A stretch of 12,600 bases of DNA from Victivallales bacterium (lineage in GTDB: Bacteria > Verrucomicrobiota > Lentisphaeria > Oligosphaerales > Lenti-02): NCBI GenBank assembly GCA_018648945.1, contig JABGQJ010000165.1, positions 1-12,600 of the forward strand, given 5' to 3'. Position 1 is the first letter of the stretch. The number at the start of each line of letters is the position of its first letter. A program made the position numbers and the translations under genes. The notes below the pieces were generated by a model. The model made no database searches and was not told where the DNA came from. It saw only the letters and a program-made list of their open reading frames with translations. Shown one piece after another: positions 5,356 to 12,600 of the stretch.

Positions 5356-8300
5356 CTACCGGTCGAGGTGGAGCCAGATGCCGTCGGGGTTGGCGGGGTG
5401 TTGGAGGCGGAGGCAGCGTTGCTCGGCAACCCACTGGGTCTGGACGGGGACGGGGACGCCATTGTGCTGGCTGGCGTGGATGGCAGTGGGCTTGCCGTCG
5501 AGGCGAAGCCAGGTGACGACCTCGCCGCCTTCGGGGGCGAAGGAGACGAAGTCGATGGCTCTGGGCTTGGCGCTCCAGCCGTCGATCCGGGAGGCGCTGG
5601 CGAGGACGGACGGCGCCGCCGGAGCTTGGGCGAGATCGACCCAGAGACCGCAGCGACCCGGCGACAGCACGGGGTTGGTAACCAGAGCGAGGCCGTCGGA
5701 CAGCAGGTCGAGGTGCGGACCGTTCAGCGCAAACGGCGCGGGCTTCGGGGCCTCGGCGAAACTGGTGGCGGCGACATACGGCCCGCGCCGGATCGTTGAG
5801 AAGGGCTGGGGCACGATGGGGACGCGCGCGCGGCGGGCGGCTTCGGCAACCCAGTCGGCCAGCTCTTGGTGCCGTCTCTTGGCCGCAAGACGACGGGGAG
5901 CGAGGGGCTGCACGAAGATCTGCCCTTTTCCGATCGAGTGCCAACCGGTGGCAGGGGTCGTTTCCAGGCCGAGGACGGTGTACAGATGCTGCTGGGGTAG
6001 TCGGTCCGCGTGGGGCGGGCGGTTCCACCATTCGCGGACGCGCTGGAAGGGATCGTCGGGATCGGTGAGGGAGAGGAGAACGCCGCCGTTGCGCACCCAA
6101 CGGGCGAGGGCGGTGTGGGTCTTCTCGTCAGGCGGGGTCTGGCCGTTGTAGCTGAGCAGGAGGATGCGCACACCGGCAAGGACGGCGGAGTTGGACACTT
6201 GCTCTAGATGGACCACGCGGGGCCGCAGGCCGCGCATGACGAAGGGCAGGGCTTGGCCGAAGAAGTCGGCGGAACCGGTGGCATCGCCAAAGCCGGCCTG
6301 GGCCTGCATGCTATCGGCGACGGCCACCGCGATGGGGGAGGTCTCCTTGCTGCCCAGCGGCAGGTTCCGCAGGGCTTCGCACACAGCTAGCAGGGAGGTG
6401 CGATAGCTGGCTGGCATAGTGCTGGTTTCATTGCTCTCGGTGGAGTTGCCGGCGCGGGGGCGGGTGAACACGCGGTCAGGCCAAGGCATCAGTTCAAAGC
6501 GGTTCACGCTGCCCTGGAAGAGGCCCGCGACCACGGTCTCCTCATAGCGTCGTCGACAGACCTCCCAGGACCGCTGGGCATTGTCGGCCACGGGGTCGGC
6601 CAGGAAGACGAGGGAACGCCCGGTGGCCCCGATCATACCCGCCATCTGGGCGAACTCCAGGTAGGCGGTGGCGAAGGGGCGCGAGGCGCGCTTGCCGTCG
6701 TAGATGCAGGGGGTGAGGATGGTGTCGTTCCAGACTTGGGCAATGACGGTGTCGCAGGACTCGATGTCGGCAAGGGCGGATTCCGGGCTGGCGATCCCCC
6801 AGCTGGTGTAGTTGATGAGCGAGTGGGTGGCGACGATGCACTCCCAGTCGGGGCGGCGCTTCTTGAGGAAATCGGCCACCTGCCGCAGGCAGCGGGTGTA
6901 GAGGGCGCGACGCAGTTGCCAGGCACGATAGCGGGCCTCGGGCGAACTGTCCGGGGGTTGCCAGGGCTCGCCGAAATGGGCGGACCATTCGCGCTTGAAG
7001 GCCGGGCTCCAGCCGCCACGCATCCAGAATTCGGGCTCCTCCAGGCAAACGCCGTCGGCCGGGAGCTTCAAGGCGGGGGCCAGCCGCTGGCAGAGGTAGT
7101 CGGCGTAGGTCTCCGTGGGCACCCAGTAGTAGACACTGCCCCCGTGGGAGATCGGCTTGCCATCCTTGGTGGTCTGGATTTCGTCGTCGTGGCGCTTGCC
7201 GTCGTAGCGACCCTCTTGGTAGTCTTGGTAGTTGCCCCAGGCGATGCCGGTCATGATCTGCACGCGGGCACCGCGCCGTCGCCATTGCCGAAGCCGTGGG
7301 GCCGGGTCCTTGCCGCCATAGACCATGACCGCATCGGGCGCGATGTCGTAGCGGGGATTGGCAGGGGCCGCGCACTGTACCGACGTGGACCAGCGCGAGC
7401 CATCGGCCTCCTGGAACGTGGCCGCGACCTTGGCCAGTTCCTCCCACTTTCCCGTTTGGGCCAGGGCAAGCCAGCGTGCCGCTTCGGTACGCCAACGGGG
7501 GGCGGGGGTGTGGGTCTTGCGCCAATGCCGCCGAGCTAGTCCGAGCCGAAGAAGAATGCGGGCTTGCTTGGGGTTGGTCTCCCGCATGGCATCCCCCGCT
7601 ACAGCCAGCAAGCGCGGCAGAGAGGGGCAGACCACGGGGACTCGTTGGTCTGCCAACCCAAGGGTCAGAGGCGCGCTCGCATTGGTCAGCACGCGCCAAC
7701 TGGCAGGCGTCAGGAAGAGCTCGCTGGCGTGGTACCCCCTGGGCGCTGGCCCGATGGTCCATTCCTGGACCGTCTGGGCACCATGTAACAGGGCAAAGGT
7801 CTGAGGAGCCGTGCCTTTGCCACCCAGGTTGAGCAGCGTCACCTGCAACGGCGCCCGCAGACGCCCTTCGTCCAGGTAGGCGGCACTCGGAGCCAGGCGG
7901 GCGCTCTGCAGCTCGATGCGGGGGGCGACCTGCGGATTCGGGGTCGTGCCCGCGAGTTCAGCGGGGGCGTTGGCCTGGACCTGAATGCCGGCCAGCGGCT
8001 TGCCGTCGGCTTGCACAAGTCGGGCCACGAAGCCCCAGCCAGTGCCGGCATTGCCCACCCCCAACAGAATCCGGTTCCAGCCCTTGGCCAAGACAACGGG
8101 CACGCGGTCCTGGTCAAACTGGCAACCGCGGAAGATCTCGTGTTGCCAGACCAACGCGCCGTTCACATAGACTGCCAAAGCATCGTCGCTGCCACCCAGA
8201 AGGCAGGCGTCGGTTTCCCGCTCGGACTTCACGAACACATGGGCGTAGGCCAGGGCATCCTCTTGCCGCGCGAACCCCAAGGCGCGAGCACGCAGGGCGA

Positions 8301-9003
8301 TCCGCCCGTTGGGAGACTGGGCCATCTGCCAGGTGCCGCCGGCGGGCGGGCAGAGCTGCGTCATGTCGCCCAGGCTGGCTGGCGGCTCGAGCAGTCGGCT
8401 CCTCTTGACGGGGAACGAGCCCAGTATCTGCCACTCCTTGATCATGCCGGGCGGCGGAGGAGGCGGTGGCAGCACCCAGTTGTGCCCATCGGCAGCATCC
8501 GACTCCAGCGCCACTTCGGCCACGTAGGCTCCCCAACCATCGATCACCGACGCGTCGCCAAACAGGATGTAGACGGCAGGGGCGGGTAGCTCCGCAGACA
8601 GGTCCACCCGGTATGTACCGAGTCTCCCGTTGTGCCGATCCTCCCCGTGGATAGCCATGCCATTGAGGATTCCCCGCCAGCTCTTCTGATCGATGGAGAC
8701 CATGACCCGGAAGTTGTTGCCCAGCTTCGCGCGCAGCGCCAACCGTTTCAGCCCCTGGGTGCGAAAACCATAGATCAGCCGCCCCTCGGCATCCACGAAT
8801 CGTGCCCGGGGCAAGTTCCCCACGCCATCGGCGCGGATGGTGTACGGCGCATCGCCTTTGCTTTCGGTGCCCGGCACGAACTGCAATTGGGCCTGGATGG
8901 TCGCTGCCGGACAGAGCGCCAGCGCCATCAGGCCAATCGCGCGCATTGGGTGTCGCATGGGATTCCCGCTCCAGAATCGGGGTGAGTTCGCTGGCGCGAA
9001 CAT
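5356..9003 (-). CDS. Large secreted multi-domain glycoside-hydrolase-like protein
   Basis: 1,215 residues from the ATG at 9003. An export signal ends near residue 38 (hydrophobic IGLMALALCPAAT, then IQAQ). In order: a beta-sandwich carbohydrate-binding-like region (about 45-168); a seven-proline linker (179-185); a galactose-binding-like module (about 187-337) with GSDDALAVYVNG, DQD and GWNRILLGVGN; an Ig/CARDB-like region (about 360-455); a probable TIM barrel (about 555-850); a Rossmann-like domain (about 872-1000) resembling the GH42 trimerisation fold; and a C-terminal beta region. In the barrel, LEEPEFW (654-660) and YLEFAQ (Glu783) are candidate acid/base and nucleophile sites if this is a clan GH-A enzyme; that is inference. 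Substrate is unknown. GGGGAGG six bases upstream favours 9003. An ATG at 8958 would give a more typical 23-residue signal peptide. The patatin gene ends 72 bases upstream. Confidence 0.8.
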   Translation of the reverse strand: MFAPANSPRFWSGNPMRHPMRAIGLMALALCPAATIQAQLQFVPGTESKGDAPYTIRADGVGNLPRARFVDAEGRLIYGFRTQGLKRLALRAKLGNNFRVMVSIDQKSWRGILNGMAIHGEDRHNGRLGTYRVDLSAELPAPAVYILFGDASVIDGWGAYVAEVALESDAADGHNWVLPPPPPPPGMIKEWQILGSFPVKRSRLLEPPASLGDMTQLCPPAGGTWQMAQSPNGRIALRARALGFARQEDALAYAHVFVKSERETDACLLGGSDDALAVYVNGALVWQHEIFRGCQFDQDRVPVVLAKGWNRILLGVGNAGTGWGFVARLVQADGKPLAGIQVQANAPAELAGTTPNPQVAPRIELQSARLAPSAAYLDEGRLRAPLQVTLLNLGGKGTAPQTFALLHGAQTVQEWTIGPAPRGYHASELFLTPASWRVLTNASAPLTLGLADQRVPVVCPSLPRLLAVAGDAMRETNPKQARILLRLGLARRHWRKTHTPAPRWRTEAARWLALAQTGKWEELAKVAATFQEADGSRWSTSVQCAAPANPRYDIAPDAVMVYGGKDPAPRLRQWRRRGARVQIMTGIAWGNYQDYQEGRYDGKRHDDEIQTTKDGKPISHGGSVYYWVPTETYADYLCQRLAPALKLPADGVCLEEPEFWMRGGWSPAFKREWSAHFGEPWQPPDSSPEARYRAWQLRRALYTRCLRQVADFLKKRRPDWECIVATHSLINYTSWGIASPESALADIESCDTVIAQVWNDTILTPCIYDGKRASRPFATAYLEFAQMAGMIGATGRSLVFLADPVADNAQRSWEVCRRRYEETVVAGLFQGSVNRFELMPWPDRVFTRPRAGNSTESNETSTMPASYRTSLLAVCEALRNLPLGSKETSPIAVAVADSMQAQAGFGDATGSADFFGQALPFVMRGLRPRVVHLEQVSNSAVLAGVRILLLSYNGQTPPDEKTHTALARWVRNGGVLLSLTDPDDPFQRVREWWNRPPHADRLPQQHLYTVLGLETTPATGWHSIGKGQIFVQPLAPRRLAAKRRHQELADWVAEAARRARVPIVPQPFSTIRRGPYVAATSFAEAPKPAPFALNGPHLDLLSDGLALVTNPVLSPGRCGLWVDLAQAPAAPSVLASASRIDGWSAKPRAIDFVSFAPEGGEVVTWLRLDGKPTAIHASQHNGVPVPVQTQWVAEQRCLRLQHPANPDGIWLHLDR

Positions 9004-9009
9004 GCCCCG

Positions 9010-9016
9010 CCTCCCC
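9010..9016 (-). promoter_or_regulatory. Ribosome-binding site favouring the 9003 start of the secreted hydrolase
   Basis: Minus-strand GGGGAGG lies six bases before the ATG at 9003. The alternative ATG at 8958 has only GGAG ten bases upstream. G-rich runs are common here, so the choice is not certain. Confidence 0.45.
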
Positions 9017-9075
9017 GCGCCGTGCAAACAGAGAACAGCACTGCCTTGGATTCCGGCCGACGGCAAGGCCACAGA

Positions 9076-12048
9076 TCACACAGTGGGCTTGGGGAACACC
9101 TCATCGTTGTCCGGCAGCAGATTGTCCGCAAGGCACTGGAACCAGTCCCGGATGCTGTCGGGTGTATCGCTGCCGACGATCTCTTCACGGAACATCCCGT
9201 CCATCGCGCACTCGCCCAGCGCCCGATGTGCCTCGAACTGCGCCTCGTCGTAGATCTGGTCGGCGGTCGTCTGATGCGGGAAGCACGGGTTCTCCCGCTT
9301 GTAGTCCTTGACGTGGCTTGGCTCGGCGCCGATCATCGCCAGCTTGAGATAGAGCATCCAGCCCAGATGCTGGCCAGGGGCGGTTTCGGGCGCATAGTCG
9401 ATCTTCACCAGAATGGCATGGGCGCGACTCAGGCCGTTGGCACCGACTTGCAGGTCGGACATATCGAAGTGCATACGAATACCGAGGTCGATCTCCGCGT
9501 AGCGTTGCAGGCGGATCAGGTCCGTGCATTCCATGCCCGGTTCGCAGCCACCGTCGACACAGACGATGAACTTGCAGCGGCGCCGCAGCAGCTCGTAGGC
9601 AGCCAGATTCTCGATGTGGCCGCCATCGGAGAGGTTCACGTAGCGACAATTCTCGTCCATGCACCCCAGCATCTCACGGACGAGGTACCACGGCCCGGCA
9701 TCGGCGATCTGCCAGCGCGGCGTCGATCGGCCGGGGTTGCGAAGCCAGTAGCCCAGCCGGACGTTGAGCAGCGTCATCAGGAAACGGAAGTGAGGCAGGG
9801 TCTTCCAGCCCATGTTGGTGGAAGCGGCGGCACCCGACACCGCCATTGCCGTGCCCAGATCGAAGTGCGGGTCCCTCCTCTCCAACTCCGTCGTCCGCGC
9901 GTACCCGGTGAGGGGCGAGCCGTAGAACCACTTGCTGGCCAGGAAGAAGTCGCTGCCCCGACCGCGCAGGTTCTTGTTCGCGCTCGTGGGCACGTTCAAG
10001 GTCATGTTGATGAGATGGTAGGGTGCCGTCAGATCCTTGCCGAGGCTGGAGAGCTTCACCTGCTGCAGGACCTCGGTCCGACCTTGCGCCGGCTCGCCAG
10101 CAAACCACCGCAGCAGCCATCTTTCCCGCCCCACTGCCGCCGGTACGCGCCGGGCCAGGTAGCACTCACAGAGCCGGTTCCGGTAGTAGCGATGCGGAGC
10201 CAGCGCATTGATGTTCACGAACAGCCAGGTCCAAACCGTGAGGACGAAGGTCAGGATGGACACCAAGGGCGGCGACCAGGGCACGCCAGCCCCCGGCGAC
10301 CGCGCGATGCCCATCTGGTTCGCGGTGAAGAGACACGCGAAGAGCAGGAGCAACGGACCGCTGAGGATGAACAACCGAGCCGCGGCGGACCGCAGGCGCG
10401 GCCATTGCGGCGTCAGCCAGGCAGCCACGGCCGCCAGTGCAACGCCGGCCACGCCGACAAGCGATGCAGGCAGGATCCCGTCGAGCTGACTGAGGCGGAA
10501 GCCGACGATGCCCCGGTCCGCCAAGTTGGTTCGCAGCCATTCGTGGAGGCGAAGCATGGCCGGCACCAGAAGGAACACGGCGGACCCGAGCGTGAGCAGA
10601 GCAAGCACAAACGCGGCGACTCGGCACGCGCGGCACAGAATGGCGCGTGACGATTGTGGCAGCTTGCCACGGGCCAGCATCTCAATGGCAGGCAATACCA
10701 CCCAAAGCGCGCCAAGAACCGTGGCAAATGCCCATAGGATGCAACCGGCACGCGTGGTGAGCATGGACGTGAGTGACAGCGGGCCAGGATAGAGTGCTTC
10801 ACCCCAGAACCAGTTCCCGAAGGAGTGAATAAAGAGTGCGGCCATCAGTGGGATCGACAGCAGGATCATCACATTCCACAGGATCCCGCTGAGCATCAAT
10901 CCGACCATCCTCATCTTGCCTAGGAGGCCACCGTGCAGGAGGTACTTGCTGTTGTTGCGCAGATGCCGCACCAGCCCGGACTCGATGCCCTGCTGCCGCG
11001 ACTCCCCATGCCGGAGGAAAACGTCGGTGATCCTCTCCTCCGCGAGTTCCTTGGACGACTTCGCCTGGCCTGGCGAGCCGCCGTCTGTCGCAACCGCCTT
11101 CTTGCGGGCTGGCAGGAGCCGTTTCAGCGACTCCCACACGCCTCCTGTCGGCTGCCCCGGATCACTCGGCGCAGTCTCCGGCCGGCAGGTCCCCAACGCC
11201 GTGCTCAGGAAACTACCGAAGTACCCGCCGCCCGACACCGTGGACTGGTAGTCGAACTGCGGCAGCAAGCCCTTGCGGGCCAACACCTGCACGATGCCCA
11301 GGCAGAACGTTGCCGACCGGATGCCGCCGCCGGACAGCGCCAGCCCGACCGCATCGTCCATGTTGACCTCACCTCCGTGTTCGGATGGCTCCGCCGCACG
11401 GGACTCGACCGCGTTGAGTTCATCCTGTGAACGTGGTCTGTCGCCCTCCTGCAGAAGCTCCAGGGCGATTCGCCGTTCCAGCAGCGTCTTGTGCTCCGCC
11501 GCATTGATCTCGGCAGGCGTCACCAACCTTGTGCCAGCGTCTGCCTCTGTCTTGATCTCAACCTGTAGCCGGATGCCTGCCGACAGGGGTCCGCCCAACT
11601 TCGCCGTGGGACCCCCATCGTCAACCGGCACGTCGGCCGTGCCTGCCATGCTCGCCAGCTTCCCCCGGACCTCGCGCAAGTCCACCTGCAGCTCCCGCAG
11701 TTCCGCGCGGAACTGCCGCCGCACCTGCTCGTCCCGGAAACGGAGCACCGGCTTGCCATCTGCGCCAAGGCACTCCTCGTCCGCCGTCAACCACCCGTGC
11801 CAGCGGGCGGTGTAAGGACGCAGCGTGTCGTTCAGCAGACGCACGGATAGCGCCCGGAACTCCGCCGCGTCCGGGTGCTTCTCCAAGAGACCGCGCACCT
11901 TGCCGAACAACTCCGCGATGTTCTCCGCGGCGGTCTCCTCCTCGCCGGAACGGTAGTGCAGCGGCTGGGTGGTGACGCAGGTGGCCAGTTGGACCCACAG
12001 CGCCTGGGTCGGCGCGGCATCGGGGGAGGCAGATGGGTTGTCGTTCAT
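9076..12048 (-). CDS. Patatin-like phospholipase with an inserted multi-helix membrane domain
   Basis: A 990-residue predicted serine lipid acyl hydrolase of the patatin type with a Ser-Asp dyad. Residues 1-230 are hydrophilic, with a charged, probably coiled-coil stretch at about 104-134. The patatin fold begins at about 232 with LALSGGGIRSATF; GGGIRS (240-245) forms the oxyanion hole. The nucleophile is Ser272 in STVSGGGYFGS, and Asp808 in LSDGGHIENLA is the catalytic acid. Between them lie about six hydrophobic helices (near 380-406, 432-456, 477-499, 528-545, 556-574, 593-612), so the catalytic fold is split by a membrane domain. The end carries FPHQTTADQIYDEAQF (923-938) and HRALGE (941-946), a pattern I associate with large membrane-type bacterial patatins. 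The ATG at 12048 has only a weak AGG six bases upstream. It is flanked by co-directional genes at 47 and 72 bases. The lipid substrate is unknown. Confidence 0.9.
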   Translation of the reverse strand: MNDNPSASPDAAPTQALWVQLATCVTTQPLHYRSGEEETAAENIAELFGKVRGLLEKHPDAAEFRALSVRLLNDTLRPYTARWHGWLTADEECLGADGKPVLRFRDEQVRRQFRAELRELQVDLREVRGKLASMAGTADVPVDDGGPTAKLGGPLSAGIRLQVEIKTEADAGTRLVTPAEINAAEHKTLLERRIALELLQEGDRPRSQDELNAVESRAAEPSEHGGEVNMDDAVGLALSGGGIRSATFCLGIVQVLARKGLLPQFDYQSTVSGGGYFGSFLSTALGTCRPETAPSDPGQPTGGVWESLKRLLPARKKAVATDGGSPGQAKSSKELAEERITDVFLRHGESRQQGIESGLVRHLRNNSKYLLHGGLLGKMRMVGLMLSGILWNVMILLSIPLMAALFIHSFGNWFWGEALYPGPLSLTSMLTTRAGCILWAFATVLGALWVVLPAIEMLARGKLPQSSRAILCRACRVAAFVLALLTLGSAVFLLVPAMLRLHEWLRTNLADRGIVGFRLSQLDGILPASLVGVAGVALAAVAAWLTPQWPRLRSAAARLFILSGPLLLLFACLFTANQMGIARSPGAGVPWSPPLVSILTFVLTVWTWLFVNINALAPHRYYRNRLCECYLARRVPAAVGRERWLLRWFAGEPAQGRTEVLQQVKLSSLGKDLTAPYHLINMTLNVPTSANKNLRGRGSDFFLASKWFYGSPLTGYARTTELERRDPHFDLGTAMAVSGAAASTNMGWKTLPHFRFLMTLLNVRLGYWLRNPGRSTPRWQIADAGPWYLVREMLGCMDENCRYVNLSDGGHIENLAAYELLRRRCKFIVCVDGGCEPGMECTDLIRLQRYAEIDLGIRMHFDMSDLQVGANGLSRAHAILVKIDYAPETAPGQHLGWMLYLKLAMIGAEPSHVKDYKRENPCFPHQTTADQIYDEAQFEAHRALGECAMDGMFREEIVGSDTPDSIRDWFQCLADNLLPDNDEVFPKPTV

Positions 12049-12095
12049 GGCTCGCCTGGGGGGCCTACGACGGCCTCGTTGAGTTCCTGGTGGAG

Positions 12096-12470
12096 TTATG
12101 TCACCTGGGGATCACGTTGAATGTCGACAGTGATGAGCTCGCGCAACAGCTTGCGGCACCTAGTCGCGAGTTCCTGGTCTCCGGCGGCTTGCGCCCGCTG
12201 AGAGGCGAGGAAAAGCGACATGGCAGCCGTCCGCCCATGGAAGGCGGGCTGCGGGTTGCCTTCGCGCAATCTGAAAACTATGTCCAACGCCCGCGTTTGG
12301 AGCCCAAGCGCCTGCTGGGCGGCTTCTTCGCCCGGCTTCATGCCCATTGCCTGAGCCAGCCTTTCCGGCGACTCCGCCCTGGCACGTCTGGCACCGTTAC
12401 GCGTACGTGAATCGAAGAACGGCCTCCAAGCCACTATGGGAAAGTACACCGGCGACAGGGGATAATGCAA
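12096..12470 (-). CDS. Small hypothetical protein upstream of the patatin gene (start uncertain)
   Basis: An open minus-strand frame ending at TAA (12096-12098), 47 bases before the patatin start. From a TTG at 12470 it gives 124 residues; from the first ATG, at 12347, it gives 83. Neither start has a good ribosome-binding site. The frame is actually open back to a TAA at 12537-12539. The C-terminal 83 residues look protein-like: mostly helical and charged (EEAAQQALGL, RALDIVFRLRE, CRKLLRELITV), with about three quarters of codons ending in G or C by hand count. No family is recognised and there is no signal peptide or membrane segment. It could be a small co-transcribed gene or the degraded tail of a larger one. 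A plus-strand frame over 12033-12410 competes but overlaps the patatin start and looks less protein-like. Confidence 0.4.
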   Translation of the reverse strand: MHYPLSPVYFPIVAWRPFFDSRTRNGARRARAESPERLAQAMGMKPGEEAAQQALGLQTRALDIVFRLREGNPQPAFHGRTAAMSLFLASQRAQAAGDQELATRCRKLLRELITVDIQRDPQVT

Positions 12471-12600
12471 AAAAACTGGTGAGATTCCACACGATGAGTG
12501 GAGACAAATAGGGGAATTGGCATCGAGTCCCCGGGGTTAAGAAGGCCCGCAATAGCCCGCAGGCAATGAGCCGAAGGCGGGGCCGGGAGCGCTGGCTTCC
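12471..12600. other. Right-edge stretch without a supported gene
   Basis: Bases 12463-12520 are locally AT-rich (including an A7 run at 12469-12475), unlike the rest of the window. This suggests a promoter region for the leftward genes, though no good -35/-10 pair was found. Bases 12544-12584 can form an imperfect GGCCCGC/GCGGGGCC stem and contain repeated CCCGCA words. Minus-strand codons ending at a TAA (about 12536) could be the tail of a gene outside the window, but they are too short to judge. Confidence 0.4.

Noticed and set aside
6542..7762. 406-codon minus-strand frame inside the secreted hydrolase gene
   Set aside because: It is an out-of-frame overlap with an Arg/Pro/His-rich translation typical of shadow frames. 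The 1,215-residue frame has the domain motifs.
9004..9072. Start of the secreted hydrolase at a GTG at 9072
   Set aside because: It would add 23 residues ahead of the 9003 start, and GGGGAGG immediately before 9003 favours the later start.
9022..10650. 542-codon plus-strand open frame antisense to the patatin gene
   Set aside because: It is the complement of a strongly supported patatin-like coding region. Its composition is typical of an antisense frame in GC-rich DNA, with no recognisable motif.
12033..12410. 125-codon plus-strand frame near the right edge
   Set aside because: It overlaps the patatin start and the minus-strand small ORF, and has no family likeness or convincing ribosome-binding site.

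Overview
The window is GC-rich with long, densely packed genes. Secreted multi-domain proteins (a LamG-type protein and a roughly 1,200-residue glycoside-hydrolase-like protein) sit beside short intergenic repeats. This mix suggests a free-living Gram-negative bacterium of a Planctomycetota, Verrucomicrobiota/Kiritimatiellota, Lentisphaerota or Hydrogenedentota type. That placement rests on general resemblance, not on a marker gene. There is no rRNA, tRNA, CRISPR array, transposase, integrase or phage gene.

Left part (1-3927), all on the minus strand. From upstream to downstream it reads trkA (2560-3927), trkH (956-2467), then the N-terminal 229 codons of a secreted LamG-fold protein (1-687) that runs off the left edge. 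TrkA is the NAD-binding gating ring and TrkH the channel-like membrane subunit of a Trk potassium uptake system; they are probably co-transcribed. The LamG gene appears to have its own promoter. The 268 bases between it and trkH hold two small hairpins and a period-7 CCAATCA repeat.

Middle (3928-5355). A 336-base divergent intergenic region separates trkA from a plus-strand gene (4264-5160) for a 298-residue protein with an N-terminal membrane anchor and no recognised family. This region carries a perfect 16-base palindrome just upstream of trkA. After 5160 comes a convergent intergenic region with GC-rich hairpins and seven ATGGAC/GTCCAT hexamers in inverted arrangement, likely acting as a two-way transcription boundary.

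Right part (5356-12470), all on the minus strand and closely spaced. From upstream to downstream it reads a small alpha-helical ORF (12096-12470, start uncertain), a 990-residue patatin-like phospholipase with about six membrane helices inserted between its catalytic Ser and Asp (9076-12048), and a large secreted glycoside-hydrolase-like protein (5356-9003). Gaps of 47 and 72 bases allow one operon, but nothing in the sequences ties their functions together. The last 130 bases contain no supported gene.

No clearly new multi-gene system is visible. The points most worth a second look are the domain architecture of the large secreted protein, the membrane-inserted patatin, the inverted ATGGAC repeat element, and the palindrome upstream of trkA.
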